Below the pieces are notes generated by a model. It searched no databases and was not told the origin of the DNA. It was given only the letters and a program-made list of their open reading frames with translations. Position numbers and translations under genes: made by a program. Positions 27,502 through 36,800 of a stretch of 64,000 bases of DNA are shown here, piece by piece (positions within the stretch are counted from its first letter, which is position 1; each line of letters starts with the position of its first letter). This stretch comes from Pseudomonas mendocina (GTDB lineage: Bacteria > Pseudomonadota > Gammaproteobacteria > Pseudomonadales > Pseudomonadaceae): NCBI RefSeq assembly GCF_003008615.1, contig NZ_CP027657.1:3968001-4032000 (forward strand). Reading direction: 5' to 3'.

Positions 27502-28200
27502 CTATCCGCGTCCGCGAGTACAGCGGCTCATATCCACCTTACCCACGTACGGGTTACCCCAACCCATCACGCAAGCCACCTGCTGGTTGCGCTGCTGTTC
27601 CCAGGGTTTGGGTGGGTAGGCCTTGTGCCAGGCTTCGTAGAGCTGGCGATCCTGTTTCGACAGGCGCAGCTTGTAGCGGTCAGCCATGTAGAAATAGGTG
27701 CGTGCGACCATCCCGCGTACGGCCTGGCGCGGCATCACCTTGCGCGCCTTGAAGTCCACCACCGTCTCGCAACGGCCGTATTGATGTGGCTTCTGTGGCA
27801 GCCAGGCGAAGGCGTAATTGCTGCGGTCGCCATTCACCTCGCCGATGCTCGGCACCAGGTTGTGCAGATCCGCTTCGGCCTTGCGGAACTGCACATCGTT
27901 GGCCGCGCAGTGCTTGCGTCCGCCTTTCTGCCAGCACTGGCGCTGATGGCCGATCACCCAGGCCGGAACGATGTGTTCCCACTCGATACGCTGGGCGCGA
28001 TTTGCATTCTTGCGCGGTGTGTAACCACAGGAGCGCAGGTCGACCCGGTTGCCACTGTACTTGCAGCCACAGTAGAACTCGGTGGATTGCTGGGCATACA
28101 GCGGCCGGGCAAGGCGCTTGGCTTCGTTGAAGTCTCGCGGCGCAGCGTTGAGGGAGGCGGTAAGGCAGTAGCAGAGAAGAGGGAGTAAGCATCGAATCAT
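27502..28200 (-). CDS. endA: Endonuclease I (periplasmic deoxyribonuclease I)
   Basis: Predicted 232-residue secreted nuclease that cuts double-stranded DNA. A signal peptide (MIRCLLPLLCYCLTASLNA) precedes the EndA domain. The active-site segment WEHIVPAWVIG with the catalytic His, then DLHNLVPSIGEVNGDRSNYAF, is diagnostic. Paired Cys residues (YCGCKY, CGYTP, CWQKGGRKHC) are placed for the usual disulfides. Length is normal. It may contribute to nucleic acid scavenging or limit transformation. No operon partner is apparent. Confidence 0.94.
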   Translation of the reverse strand: MIRCLLPLLCYCLTASLNAAPRDFNEAKRLARPLYAQQSTEFYCGCKYSGNRVDLRSCGYTPRKNANRAQRIEWEHIVPAWVIGHQRQCWQKGGRKHCAANDVQFRKAEADLHNLVPSIGEVNGDRSNYAFAWLPQKPHQYGRCETVVDFKARKVMPRQAVRGMVARTYFYMADRYKLRLSKQDRQLYEAWHKAYPPKPWEQQRNQQVACVMGWGNPYVGKVDMSRCTRGRG

Positions 28201-28339
28201 GGTGCGGCAGGGTAGCCGTCACCGCTGCCGATTGGAAGAAGGAAAACTGATATTTTTCAATGGCTTGTGTAGTGGCTAGATGCCTTGTTTCGGGACTTCG
28301 GACAGTCCGGGCGGACAATCCGAAGCCCCGGCGGAGTCG

Positions 28340-29473
28340 TCAGCTGAACCTCGGTAGCTGCTGATCGGTAGTGCCCATTTCGCTCCCAGCTTGCTGCGGC
28401 AGGCCGGCGACCTTCAGCACTGGCATCTTCTCACCTACCAGACGCAGGTCGCGACGGGGCAGGGCGAAGCGCACGTCCAGCTCGCGCAGGGCATCGAGCA
28501 AGTGCAGATTGATCTCCTGCTGGATGTCCATGTACTGGTTGTAGTCCGAGGTCAGCACGATATACACCACCTCGAAGGTCAGCTGGCTCTCGTCGAAACC
28601 GAGAAAGTGCGCGCGGTCGAATCGGGTCTTGGGTGTGGCGCGGATGATCTCGCCTACCTTCTCGGCCACCTGGCGCACCTTCGTGCTCGGCGTGTCGTAG
28701 TTGATGCCGAACTTGAAGACGATACGGCGGGTGTCCATGCGCTTGTAGTTGTGCACGATCTGCCGCAGCAGGTCTGCGTTGGCGCACACCACCTGCTCGC
28801 CGCTGAGACTGCGGATGCGCGTGGTCTTCAGGCCGATGTGCTCGATGCTGCCGGCCACTTCGCCGAACACCACGAAGTCACCGATCTCGAAGGGCTTGTC
28901 GACACCAATGGAAAGTGAGGCGAACACATCGCTGAGCACCGTCTGCACCGCCAGGGCCACGGCGATACCGCCGACCCCCAGGCTGGCCACTAGTGCGGTG
29001 ATATCCACACCGAGGTTGGCCAGGATCGACAACAGCATCACCGACCACACCACGATCAAAATCATGATGCTGATGATGGTGGTCATCACCGGGTTGTAGT
29101 GACCACCGCTCTTGCCCATCACCAGGCTGCGCGACCACAGGCGTACGCCGGTATCGACCCACAGCGCCACCTGCAAGGCCAGGGCGACGAACCAGGTATG
29201 GCTCAGCGCGCTTTGCCAGGCGAGCGGCAAATCTGCCAGACGCAGCGCCAACAGCAGGGAGAACGCCAGCAACAACAGGCGGCTGGTACGGCCTATGACC
29301 ATGGCGATGAAGTGTGGCCAACTGTTTTCCTGATCCTTCGACCTGGCCTTGAGGCGCTTGTGCAGGGTGTTTACCAGGGTTCGCAGTACGCTGTAGATCA
29401 GTACCGTGGCGACCAGCACGATCGCCACGTTCAGCCAGAGATCACGTTCGAGCCAGATATTCCACTGTTCCAT
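28340..29473 (-). CDS. Small-conductance mechanosensitive channel (MscS) family protein
   Basis: Predicted 377-residue inner-membrane channel with four to five hydrophobic helices before the MscS core. The pore helix and upper beta domain read VGGIAVALAVQTVLSDVFAS and VDKPFEIGDFVVFGEVAGSI, followed by the cytoplasmic vestibule with FEVVYIVL. It opens under membrane tension to release solutes in osmotic downshock. The ATG at 29473 follows GGAGG-like spacing. It is longer than E. coli MscS (286 residues) by an extra N-terminal region, as in YbdG/MscM-type members, so it may belong to that group. Isolated gene. Confidence 0.9.
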   Translation of the reverse strand: MEQWNIWLERDLWLNVAIVLVATVLIYSVLRTLVNTLHKRLKARSKDQENSWPHFIAMVIGRTSRLLLLAFSLLLALRLADLPLAWQSALSHTWFVALALQVALWVDTGVRLWSRSLVMGKSGGHYNPVMTTIISIMILIVVWSVMLLSILANLGVDITALVASLGVGGIAVALAVQTVLSDVFASLSIGVDKPFEIGDFVVFGEVAGSIEHIGLKTTRIRSLSGEQVVCANADLLRQIVHNYKRMDTRRIVFKFGINYDTPSTKVRQVAEKVGEIIRATPKTRFDRAHFLGFDESQLTFEVVYIVLTSDYNQYMDIQQEINLHLLDALRELDVRFALPRRDLRLVGEKMPVLKVAGLPQQAGSEMGTTDQQLPRFS

Positions 29474-29629
29474 CGCCAGGGGCCTCCAGAAAAATTCACA
29501 TAGTTTTCTGTGGGCGTGGGGGAGCAGAAGTTCCGGGAAATGGGTGAGTGGTCAGGACGGCTTTAATCCGTAGGAGAAAAGGTCGTGGCAGTAAGTAGAG
29601 TGCCGGTTTAGATACTGGATTAGTGAAAC

Positions 29630-29665
29630 GAAAAAGCCCCGTCATCACTGACGGGGCTTTTTCTT
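29630..29665. terminator. Bidirectional terminator
   Basis: AAAAAGCCCCGTCA, a TCAC loop, then TGACGGGGCTTTTT makes a 10-bp stem with A/T tracts on both sides. It ends the tRNA-Gly transcript read on the minus strand and could also end plus-strand read-through. Confidence 0.9.
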
Positions 29666-29672
29666 TGCTGTC

Positions 29673-29746
29673 TGGAGCGGGTGATGGGAATCGAACCCAC
29701 GGCTCTAGCTTGGGAAGCTAGGGTATTACCATTATACGACACCCGC
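29673..29746 (-). tRNA. tRNA-Gly, anticodon CCC
   Basis: The minus-strand sequence begins GCGGGTGTCGTATAATGG and folds to a cloverleaf: acceptor GCGGGTG pairs with CACCCGC, the anticodon arm is CTAGC-TTCCCAA-GCTAG giving CCC, and GTTCGATTC forms the T loop. CCA is encoded, and 74 nt fits. A bidirectional terminator follows directly. Only one tRNA gene is in the window. Confidence 0.96.
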
Positions 29747-29840
29747 AGCGGGTGCCTTTATACCGGAAGCCGTTGCGGAAATGAAGCGCGGAGCGCTGTC
29801 GGGACACCCGTAGATACATTCGCTCCGCGCTTCGGATCCC

Positions 29841-30728
29841 TCATACCGCCATCGCCTGAAGGTCGCGCAGGTCGCCTTTGGCTGGCAGTTGCAGGCGTTT
29901 GCTGGGGGCGTTGAAGAAGTCCAGCAGCACGCGTTGGGTCTGCAGCCAGGCGGCCTTGTGTTCCATATCGAGGAAGTGGCCGGCATCGTCGATCACGGCG
30001 AATTGGGCGTTGTCGATGTGTTGGGCGAACAGGCAGGCGTCTTCCACCGAGGTGTATTCGTCGCGGTCACCGTTGACGAATATCAGCGGGATGTCGATGG
30101 CCTGCAGGCATTCCTTGCGGCAGTGCGCTTCCAGGTTCAGCACCTGCTTGATGTGCGCGTACATCTGCCGGTACTCGTGCTCGTCGAGGGTGCTGACGTG
30201 CTTGTGGTTGAAGCGTTTGAACAGCGACGGCAGGTGCTTGCCGATGGTGCTGTTGACCAGCAGGGCGATGTTGTCGCGATCCACCGCATGCAGGAAGCGC
30301 AGGCCCTTGTGCAGGTAGTCGAGCATCGGCACGTTGAGGATCGGTGAGAAGGAGCAGATGGCGGCCTTCTCCAGCGTCGCCGGGCGCTGCGCCAGGGCGA
30401 GCAGGGAGGCGACGCCGCCCCAGGAGAAGGACATCAGGTAGTTGGCGCCATAGTGGTCGATCAGGTGCAGCAGAATCGCCGCTTCGTCTTCCTTGGTGAT
30501 AGGTGTGAAGTCGCTGTTGTGCGGCTTCGACTGGCCGGCGTAGGGCAGGTCGAATGCCACCACGTTGAACTGCGGTTGCAGGTATTTGACCGTTTGCGTG
30601 AACGAGGCCGTGGTCGCCAGAGAGCCATTGACCAGAATGATGGTCTTGCTTGCTGCCGGGTTGCCGTAGAACTCCGTGTGTACCTTGTGCTTCCTGTTGA
30701 TCTCGACGACTGCGGTTTCTGGCCTCAT
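29841..30728 (-). CDS. phaG: PhaG/RhlA-family (R)-3-hydroxyacyl-ACP thioesterase/transacylase
   Basis: Predicted 295-residue alpha/beta hydrolase. It resembles PhaG of Pseudomonas over its whole length: TEFYGNPAASKTIILVNGSL, the nucleophile elbow SFSWGG, IGKHLPSLFKRFNHKHVS, the acidic residue in NGDRDEYTSVEDA and the catalytic His in DAGHFLDME. PhaG links fatty acid synthesis to medium-chain polyhydroxyalkanoate; RhlA is a close relative making rhamnolipid lipid tails. The intact HLPSLFKRFN segment favours PhaG. The ATG at 30728 is preferred because the preceding 17 codons look non-coding. No pha or rhl genes are adjacent. Confidence 0.88.
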   Translation of the reverse strand: MRPETAVVEINRKHKVHTEFYGNPAASKTIILVNGSLATTASFTQTVKYLQPQFNVVAFDLPYAGQSKPHNSDFTPITKEDEAAILLHLIDHYGANYLMSFSWGGVASLLALAQRPATLEKAAICSFSPILNVPMLDYLHKGLRFLHAVDRDNIALLVNSTIGKHLPSLFKRFNHKHVSTLDEHEYRQMYAHIKQVLNLEAHCRKECLQAIDIPLIFVNGDRDEYTSVEDACLFAQHIDNAQFAVIDDAGHFLDMEHKAAWLQTQRVLLDFFNAPSKRLQLPAKGDLRDLQAMAV

Positions 30729-31121
30729 GTCGTTTCCTCCTGGCGCAAGTGTGTCAAGGCGAGCGGCGGCCGTTCGCATTTGAGTGAGCAGTCAGAAAAG
30801 CGCCTGAGCGTGACAGCTTGATGTCAGGCTGGAGATTTTTATAAGTATTTGAATTTCAAGCAGTTAGGATCGAAACAGTCGAGCGCTCCAGACCTTTTTC
30901 AAGGCCGTGGAGAGGGCGGTGTTACCAGGCAGGAATCCAGTCGGCGCAGAGCGCCAGCAACCGAGAGAACGCTTAGTTGTCTTGTCGTGACCATATGGTC
31001 ATCTAAAGACTTATGGTTCGATTCAAGCAGCTCGCTTGCAGCTGCGCAAGGGCAAGTCACATCTTTATCGCACTCTGGCACTGCCGTTGGTCGGGTCGTG
31101 ATGTTGGCCGCGAGAAGGGGA
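30729..31121. other. Upstream region of phaG with perfect palindrome
   Basis: A 393-bp stretch between phaG and rsuA, on the same strand order. No gene is supported. It is AT-richer than its neighbours and contains the perfect palindrome TGACCATATGGTCA at 30988-31001, about 260 bp upstream of phaG. This is a possible regulator site. Confidence 0.45.
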
Positions 31122-31814
31122 TCAGACGCTGGCGATTTCGATCTGGGTCAGGGCGCGGTATTGGCCTGGGGCGAGCTTTGGGTCGAGGACGATGTCACCC
31201 ATGCGTTCGCGGTGCAGGGCGACGACGCGATTGCGGAAGTGGCCGAACATGCGCTTGACCTGATGGTAGCGGCCTTCGAACAGGGTCAGGCGGGCGTGGT
31301 GGCTGCTCAGTACGTCGAGCTGGGCGGGCAGGGTGGTGAGGTCTTCGAAGGCGAAGTACAGGCCCAGGGCGAAGACCTCGGCGTACTCGGCGGTGATCGG
31401 CTGTTCGGTGGTGACGTGGTAGACCTTGGGCTTGCGCTGCTGTGGCTGGGTGATGCGGCGCGACCAGCGTCCGTCGTTGGTGATCAGCAGCAGGCCGCTG
31501 GTGTTCAGGTCGAGGCGCCCGGCCAGATGTAGCTCGTGCTTGTCCGGCTCGTCCAGGAGGTCGAGGACGGTGCGGTGTTCGTCGTGCTCGGTGGCGCTGA
31601 CCACGCCGACCGGTTTGTGCAGCATCCAGTAGCGCGCGCTGCGCCCGGCCTGCAGCAATTCGTCATCCAGCTCGACGCGCTGGAAATCGCGCAGGTCAAA
31701 GCGCGGATCCTGCACCACCACGCCATCCACACGCAGGCGTCCGGCGCTGATCAGCAGGCGGCTGTCCTGGCGGCTGAAACGGGGGAAGTTGCTGAGGAAG
31801 CGATCCAGGCGCAT
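31122..31814 (-). CDS. rsuA: 16S rRNA pseudouridine(516) synthase RsuA
   Basis: Predicted 230-residue enzyme that converts U516 of 16S rRNA to pseudouridine. An S4-like RNA-binding domain (MRLDRFLSNFPRFSRQDSRL) covers residues 1-60. The catalytic Asp is in AGRLDLNTSGLLLITNDG, and the later EGRYHQVKRMFGH is typical of RsuA/RluB/E/F. Length matches RsuA (231 in E. coli). RluE or RluF cannot be fully excluded by motif alone. It sits 3 bp after the Cys-rich CWC gene and may be co-transcribed with it and the diguanylate cyclase. Confidence 0.9.
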   Translation of the reverse strand: MRLDRFLSNFPRFSRQDSRLLISAGRLRVDGVVVQDPRFDLRDFQRVELDDELLQAGRSARYWMLHKPVGVVSATEHDEHRTVLDLLDEPDKHELHLAGRLDLNTSGLLLITNDGRWSRRITQPQQRKPKVYHVTTEQPITAEYAEVFALGLYFAFEDLTTLPAQLDVLSSHHARLTLFEGRYHQVKRMFGHFRNRVVALHRERMGDIVLDPKLAPGQYRALTQIEIASV

Positions 31815-31817
31815 GGC

Positions 31818-32021
31818 TCAGTTCTGCTCGCCGCGTTCGGCCGCATCCAGCACGCCGGCGCAGGCGGGGCACAGGCAGGCCTGGTCACGTTGCTCGGGCG
31901 TAAGGCGCTCTAGCGCGGCCGGATCGACCTGCGCGTCGAAGCACCAGCAGGGTTCGTCACGCCCGGCAGCGACGCTGCACTGGTTGGCCTTGCCGCATAG
32001 CGGGCAGCGTTGCGTGTCCAT
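31818..32021 (-). CDS. Cysteine-rich CWC-family small protein
   Basis: Predicted 67-residue protein with two Cys clusters: CPLCGKANQC and CWCFDAQ at the N-terminal half, CLCPACAG near the C-terminus. This fits the Cys-rich CWC family, probably a zinc-binding protein of unknown role. Its ATG overlaps the stop of the diguanylate cyclase gene (TGATG), so translation is coupled. It was too short to appear as a separate ORF in a simple list, but the frame and overlap support it. The rsuA gene follows immediately. Confidence 0.8.
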   Translation of the reverse strand: MDTQRCPLCGKANQCSVAAGRDEPCWCFDAQVDPAALERLTPEQRDQACLCPACAGVLDAAERGEQN

Positions 32022-33487
32022 CAGCTGTCGACGCAGACGCGGTCGCGCCCGGCCTGCTTCGCGCGGTAAAGCGCGCGGTCGGTGCGGCCGAGCAGGGCGT
32101 GCAGGCTTTCGTCGGTTTGCCATTGGCTGAGGCCGAGGCTGACGGTGACCTGCAGGGTCTGGCCTTCGACTTGATAGCGCTGTTCGGCGCATTGCTGACG
32201 CAGTTTCTCGGCCAGATCGTGGGCGGCCTGGCGGTCGGTGTTCTTCAGCAGCAGGATGAATTCCTCGCCACCCCAGCGGCAGAGAATGTCGGACTGGCGC
32301 AGCGCGCCGCGTAGTTGCTGGGCGAAATCGTGCAGCACCTGGTCGCCAGCGAGGTGGCCGTACTCGTCGTTGATCAGCTTGAAGTTGTCCAGATCCAGCA
32401 GCACGGCGCACAGCGGGCTGCTGTCGCGTTGCGCTTCCTGCAGGGCCTGTTCGGCGAGGATGTCGAAGCCGCGGCGGTTGGGCAGTTCGGTGAGGCTGTC
32501 GGTGGTGGCCAGGGCGGCGATGCGCTGCTGGTAGCGACGAATCGCCAGGCTGACCAGGGTTAGCACGATGGCGGTGACCAGCAGGCACAGCAGCAGGTTT
32601 ATGTAGAGCCCCTGGCGGATGCCTGCCAGGGCCTTGTCCTGCTTGTCGACGAACAGGTACCACTCCAGCTCGGGAATGTAGCGCACGTTGAGGAAGTGCT
32701 CGCGGCCCTGCTCCTGGTATTCGAACTGACCGCTTTGCGGCGTGGGCAGTTTTTCCATCAGGCCGTCGAGGCCGGGCACGTCAGCCAGCGAATCGCCGAC
32801 CTGGGCGCCCATCGGCCCGCCCTGGGCGCCGGTGAGGGTGATGCGCCCGGTGGTGTCGACGAAGTAGACGCTGCGTTCGTAGCGCGCCTGGTACTCGTCG
32901 ATCAGCTTGACCACGGCATCGACCGCCAGGCCGACGCCGGTGGCGCCGATGAAGCTGCCGTCGTAGTCGAACACCTTGTAGTTGATGAAGATGGTCAGGC
33001 GGTCGGCGTTGGCCATGTCGACGTCGACGTTGATCTCGTAGGGCTCCTTGAGGCCGCGTACGCGGTAGTACCAGACGTCGCGCGGCTCGTCCGGCTTGAC
33101 CTGCTTGAGCACGCCCTTGGCCTGGTAGTAGGTGCTGGTCTTGTCGGAGACGAAGAAGCTGGTGAAGGCGCCATAGTGCTCCTGCACTTCACGCAGGTAG
33201 CGGGTCATCTGCCCGTTGTCCTGTTCGCCGGCCAGCACCCAGTCACGCAGGAAGGTGTCGCGGGCCATCATCGAGGAGATGAGGATGGGACGCACCAGAT
33301 CCTTCTGGATTTCCGAATAGACGGTGTCGGAGGTCAGTGGCAGTTCGGTGTTGATGATGCTGTCGCGAATCGAGTCGCGCGAGGCGTAATAGCTCAGCAG
33401 CGAGGTGGTGAGAAAGCCGCTACCGAGCAGGAACAGGAGCAGTAACACCAACGAGGTTTGCGTGTGCCGTTTGGGGCGCAGGGACAT
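32021..33487 (-). CDS. Membrane sensor diguanylate cyclase with dCACHE domain
   Basis: Predicted 488-residue membrane protein that makes cyclic di-GMP. Helix 1 (LVLLLLFLLGSGFLTTSLL) and helix 2 (INLLLCLLVTAIVLTLVSLA, about residue 300) flank a periplasmic region of about 270 residues that looks like dCACHE, with NADRLTIFINYKVFDYDGSF. The GGDEF domain carries the catalytic WGGEEFILLL and an intact RQSD inhibitory site five residues before it, so the enzyme should be active and product-inhibited. It heads a small operon with the CWC protein and rsuA. The ligand is unknown. Confidence 0.9.
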   Translation of the reverse strand: MSLRPKRHTQTSLVLLLLFLLGSGFLTTSLLSYYASRDSIRDSIINTELPLTSDTVYSEIQKDLVRPILISSMMARDTFLRDWVLAGEQDNGQMTRYLREVQEHYGAFTSFFVSDKTSTYYQAKGVLKQVKPDEPRDVWYYRVRGLKEPYEINVDVDMANADRLTIFINYKVFDYDGSFIGATGVGLAVDAVVKLIDEYQARYERSVYFVDTTGRITLTGAQGGPMGAQVGDSLADVPGLDGLMEKLPTPQSGQFEYQEQGREHFLNVRYIPELEWYLFVDKQDKALAGIRQGLYINLLLCLLVTAIVLTLVSLAIRRYQQRIAALATTDSLTELPNRRGFDILAEQALQEAQRDSSPLCAVLLDLDNFKLINDEYGHLAGDQVLHDFAQQLRGALRQSDILCRWGGEEFILLLKNTDRQAAHDLAEKLRQQCAEQRYQVEGQTLQVTVSLGLSQWQTDESLHALLGRTDRALYRAKQAGRDRVCVDS

Positions 33488-33821
33488 GGGTGAATCCGGG
33501 AGCGGGTTGATGGCGTGATGCTAGCTTGCCGGAAGGGGATAGCGCCAGTTGTGATCACAATCGACGCTGTTATCGGTGGCCAATGTTTGAGTGAGGATGC
33601 CCGGATTGCATCCGGGCTATGGGCTTGTTGTGGGAGCGGCTTCAGCCGCGATTGCGCTTGCCTGTATTGCAGCGGGTCATGAGACGGTCGTGGTGACAGC
33701 CCCTTCCGCAGGAAGTCTGCGTTTGTGTGGATCGCGGCTGAATCTGCTCCTACGGTGCGCTTGTGCACCTCCCACAGGATGTTCGCGGGCCCTGTGGGAG
33801 GGCGCTTCAGTGGTGAGCGTT
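33488..33821. other. REP-rich intergenic region
   Basis: A 334-bp region between convergent or co-directional genes with no ORF. It contains a CCCGGATTGCATCCGGG copy at 33598-33620 and two inverted REP words, GGGAGCGGCTTCAGCCGCGA at 33632-33651 and TCGCGGCTGAATCTGCTCCT at 33732-33751, that form a REPIN-like pair. Confidence 0.65.
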
Positions 33822-36800
33822 TCAGGCTTCTTCCAGCACCACCACACGTTGTCCGGCCCGCACGGGCGAGCCCGGTTGCACGCGTACTTCGCGCACGGTG
33901 CCGGCCATCGGCGCGGTGAGCGGAATCTCCATCTTCATCGACTCGAGGATCACCAGCACGTCGCCGGCCTGCACCTGGGCGCCAGCTTCCACCTGCACCT
34001 GCCAGAGGTTGCCGGCGATATGGCTGTCGACGCTATGCTGGCCGGCGTCGAGCGGCGCATCCTCGGTCACCTCAACCACGCCTTCGTCGCTCTCGAAATG
34101 CGCCTGACCGGAGTCGATCCAGCGCTGGCGTTCGGCATCGAAGGCGGCGCGCTGCTGTTGGCGGAAGGCGGCGATACCGTCGGCTTCGGCATCGAGGAAC
34201 TGCTGGTAGTCGGCCAGGGCCAGTTCACTCTGTTCGATGCGCAGTGGGTAGCGGCCGAGCGGGAAATCGCGGCGGATGCGCAGCAGTTCATCGGCACTGA
34301 CCGGGTAGAAGCGAATCTGGTCGAAGAAGCGCAGCAGCCAGGGCTTGCCGTCGAAGGCCTCGACCGCGCGGTAGCGGTTCCACATCTGCAGGGTACGGCC
34401 GACGAACTGGTAGCCGCCGGGGCCTTCCATGCCGTACACGCACATGTAGGCGCCGCCGATGCCGACGGAGTTTTCCGCCGTCCAGGTACGCGCCGGGTTG
34501 TACTTGGTGGTGACCAGGCGGTGGCGCGGGTCGAGCGGCGTGGCCACCGGGGCGCCGAGGTAGACGTCGCCCAGGCCCATGACCAGGTAGCTGGCGTCGA
34601 ACACGGTGCGGTACACCTCGTCGAGGTTCGGCAGGTCGTTGATGCGGCGGATGAACTCCAGGTTGCTCGGGCACCAGGGTGCGTCCTTACGCACGGTGGT
34701 CATGTACTTGTCGATGGCCAGTTGGCAGGCCGGGTCGTCCCAGGACAGTGGCAGGTGGACGATGCGTGACGGCACCTTCAAATCGCGCGCGGCGCACACG
34801 GCGTCCCACTCGCCAGCGACGATATCGAGCAGCGTCTGCAGCGCCAGGGTTTCCGACTGGTAATGCACCTGTAGCGAGCGAATACCCGGCGTCAGGTCGA
34901 TCACACCGTCGAGTTGTTTGGCTTCCAGCGCCTGCATCAGCGCGTGGCCACGGAAGCGCAGCACCAGGTCGAGTTCCGGTTGGCCGATTTCCAGCAGCAG
35001 GTGGGTGTCGCCGGACAGGCGTGCGACCAGGCGGGTATCGTCTTCGCCGATGTCGAGGACGATGGGGGAACCTGTAGGAGCGGATTTATCCGCGATTGGT
35101 GTGTCAGCTATATCGCGGCTGAAGCCGCTCCCACGGAGAGTGTTGCATTCGCTGGCACTGGCTTTGGCCAACTCCCGCGCCGTGGCGATATCCACCGGCA
35201 CGAAGCGCACCTTGTCGCCGGCCTTGAGCTGGCCGAGCTGCCAGAGGTCGGCCTCGATGATGGTGACTGGGCAGACGAAGCCGCCTAGGCTGGGGCCGTC
35301 CGGGCCGAGGATCACCGGCATGTCGCCGGTGAAATCCACTGCGCCGATGGCGTAGGGATTGTCGTGGATGTTCGAGGGATGCAGGCCCGCCTCGCCGCCG
35401 CTTTCGCGTACCCACTCGGGCTTCGGCCCGATCAGGCGTACGCCGGTGCGGCTGGAGTTGAAGTGCACCTCCCAGGCGGTGGCGAAGAAGGTGTCGATGT
35501 AGGCGGGTGTGAAATATTCCGGCGCGCCGTGCGGGCCGTAGATCACCCGCAGTTCACGCACCGCGGGCAGGGCGGGGCAAAGCTCGGTGGGCAGCTGCGC
35601 GCCGGCCTCGCGGTTGGCGAGCGGCAGCAGGTGCAGCACGTCGCCAGCGCGCAGGGCGCGGCCGCCATGGCCGCCGAACTGGCCGAGGGTGAAGGTGCTC
35701 TTGCTGCCCAGGTAGTCCGGCACCTGAATGCCGCCGCGAATGCTGAGGTAGCTACGCGCGCCGGCACCGGCAATGGTGCCGAGCGTCAGGGTGCTGCCGG
35801 CTGCGATCAGAAGCGCGGTGTTCATCGGCTGTTCCACGCCATTGATGCTCAGGGGAATCTCGGCGCCGGTTACGGCGATCACCGCATCGGTGTTGAAGCG
35901 CAGCAGCGGGCCGCTCATGGTGATTTCCAGCGCAGCGGCGCCTTCGTCGTTGCCGAGCAGGCGGTTGCCCAGGCGCAGGGCACGGCTGTCCATCGGCCCG
36001 GACGGCGGCACGCCCACGGCCCAGTAGCCAATGCGGCCGGGGAAATCCTGCACGGTGGTCTGGGTGCCGGCGCTCAGTACCTCGAAGGTATTGGCCTGGT
36101 AGGCCAGATTCTCCAGGCAGCGCGTCCACGGCGAGCCGCTGGCGAATGGCGCGTCACTGAGGATCTGACGCAGGTAGTCGCGGTTGCATTCCACGCCGTA
36201 CAGCACGGAATCGCCAAGGGCTTTGTCCAGCGCTTTGGAGGCTTCATCGCGGCTGGGTGCCCAGGTGATCAGCTTGGCGATCATCGGGTCGAAGTAGGGC
36301 GGGATCTCGCAGCCGGCTTCGACCCAGGTATCGATGCGCAGAGCCTTGCCGTCGGCTTCGGGAAATTGCACGGCGGTCAGCAGGCCGGGGCTGGGCTGGA
36401 AGTCACGGCCCGGGTCTTCGGCATACAGGCGCGCCTGGATAGCATGGCCGCTGGGCTTCAGGCCGTTGGCCAGTTCGCTTAGCGGCGGTAGATCGCCGGC
36501 TGCCAGTTCGATCATCCAGCGCACCAGGTCGACACCCCAAACCTGTTCGGTGACGCCGTGCTCGACCTGCAGGCGGGTGTTCACTTCGAGGAAGTAGAAG
36601 CGCTCGGCCTCGCTGTCGTAGACGAATTCGACGGTGCCGGCGCTGCGGTAATTCACCGCCTTGGTCAGCTTGATCGCGGCGGCGCACAGCTCATCCGCCA
36701 TGCCGGCCGGCAGGTTAGGCGCCGGGGTTTCTTCCAGCACTTTCTGGTTGCGGCGCTGCACCGAGCAGTCGCGTACGCCGAGGGCGAGCACGTCGCCCTG

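Noticed and set aside
29474..29672. A possible small gene upstream of the MscS gene
   Set aside because: No ribosome binding site with coding character; the region is explained by the terminator and the tRNA.
32021..32663. An 846-bp frame containing the small CWC protein as one long protein
   Set aside because: Its N-terminal part is antisense-like and out of frame with the diguanylate cyclase; only the last 67 codons have a credible start and domain.
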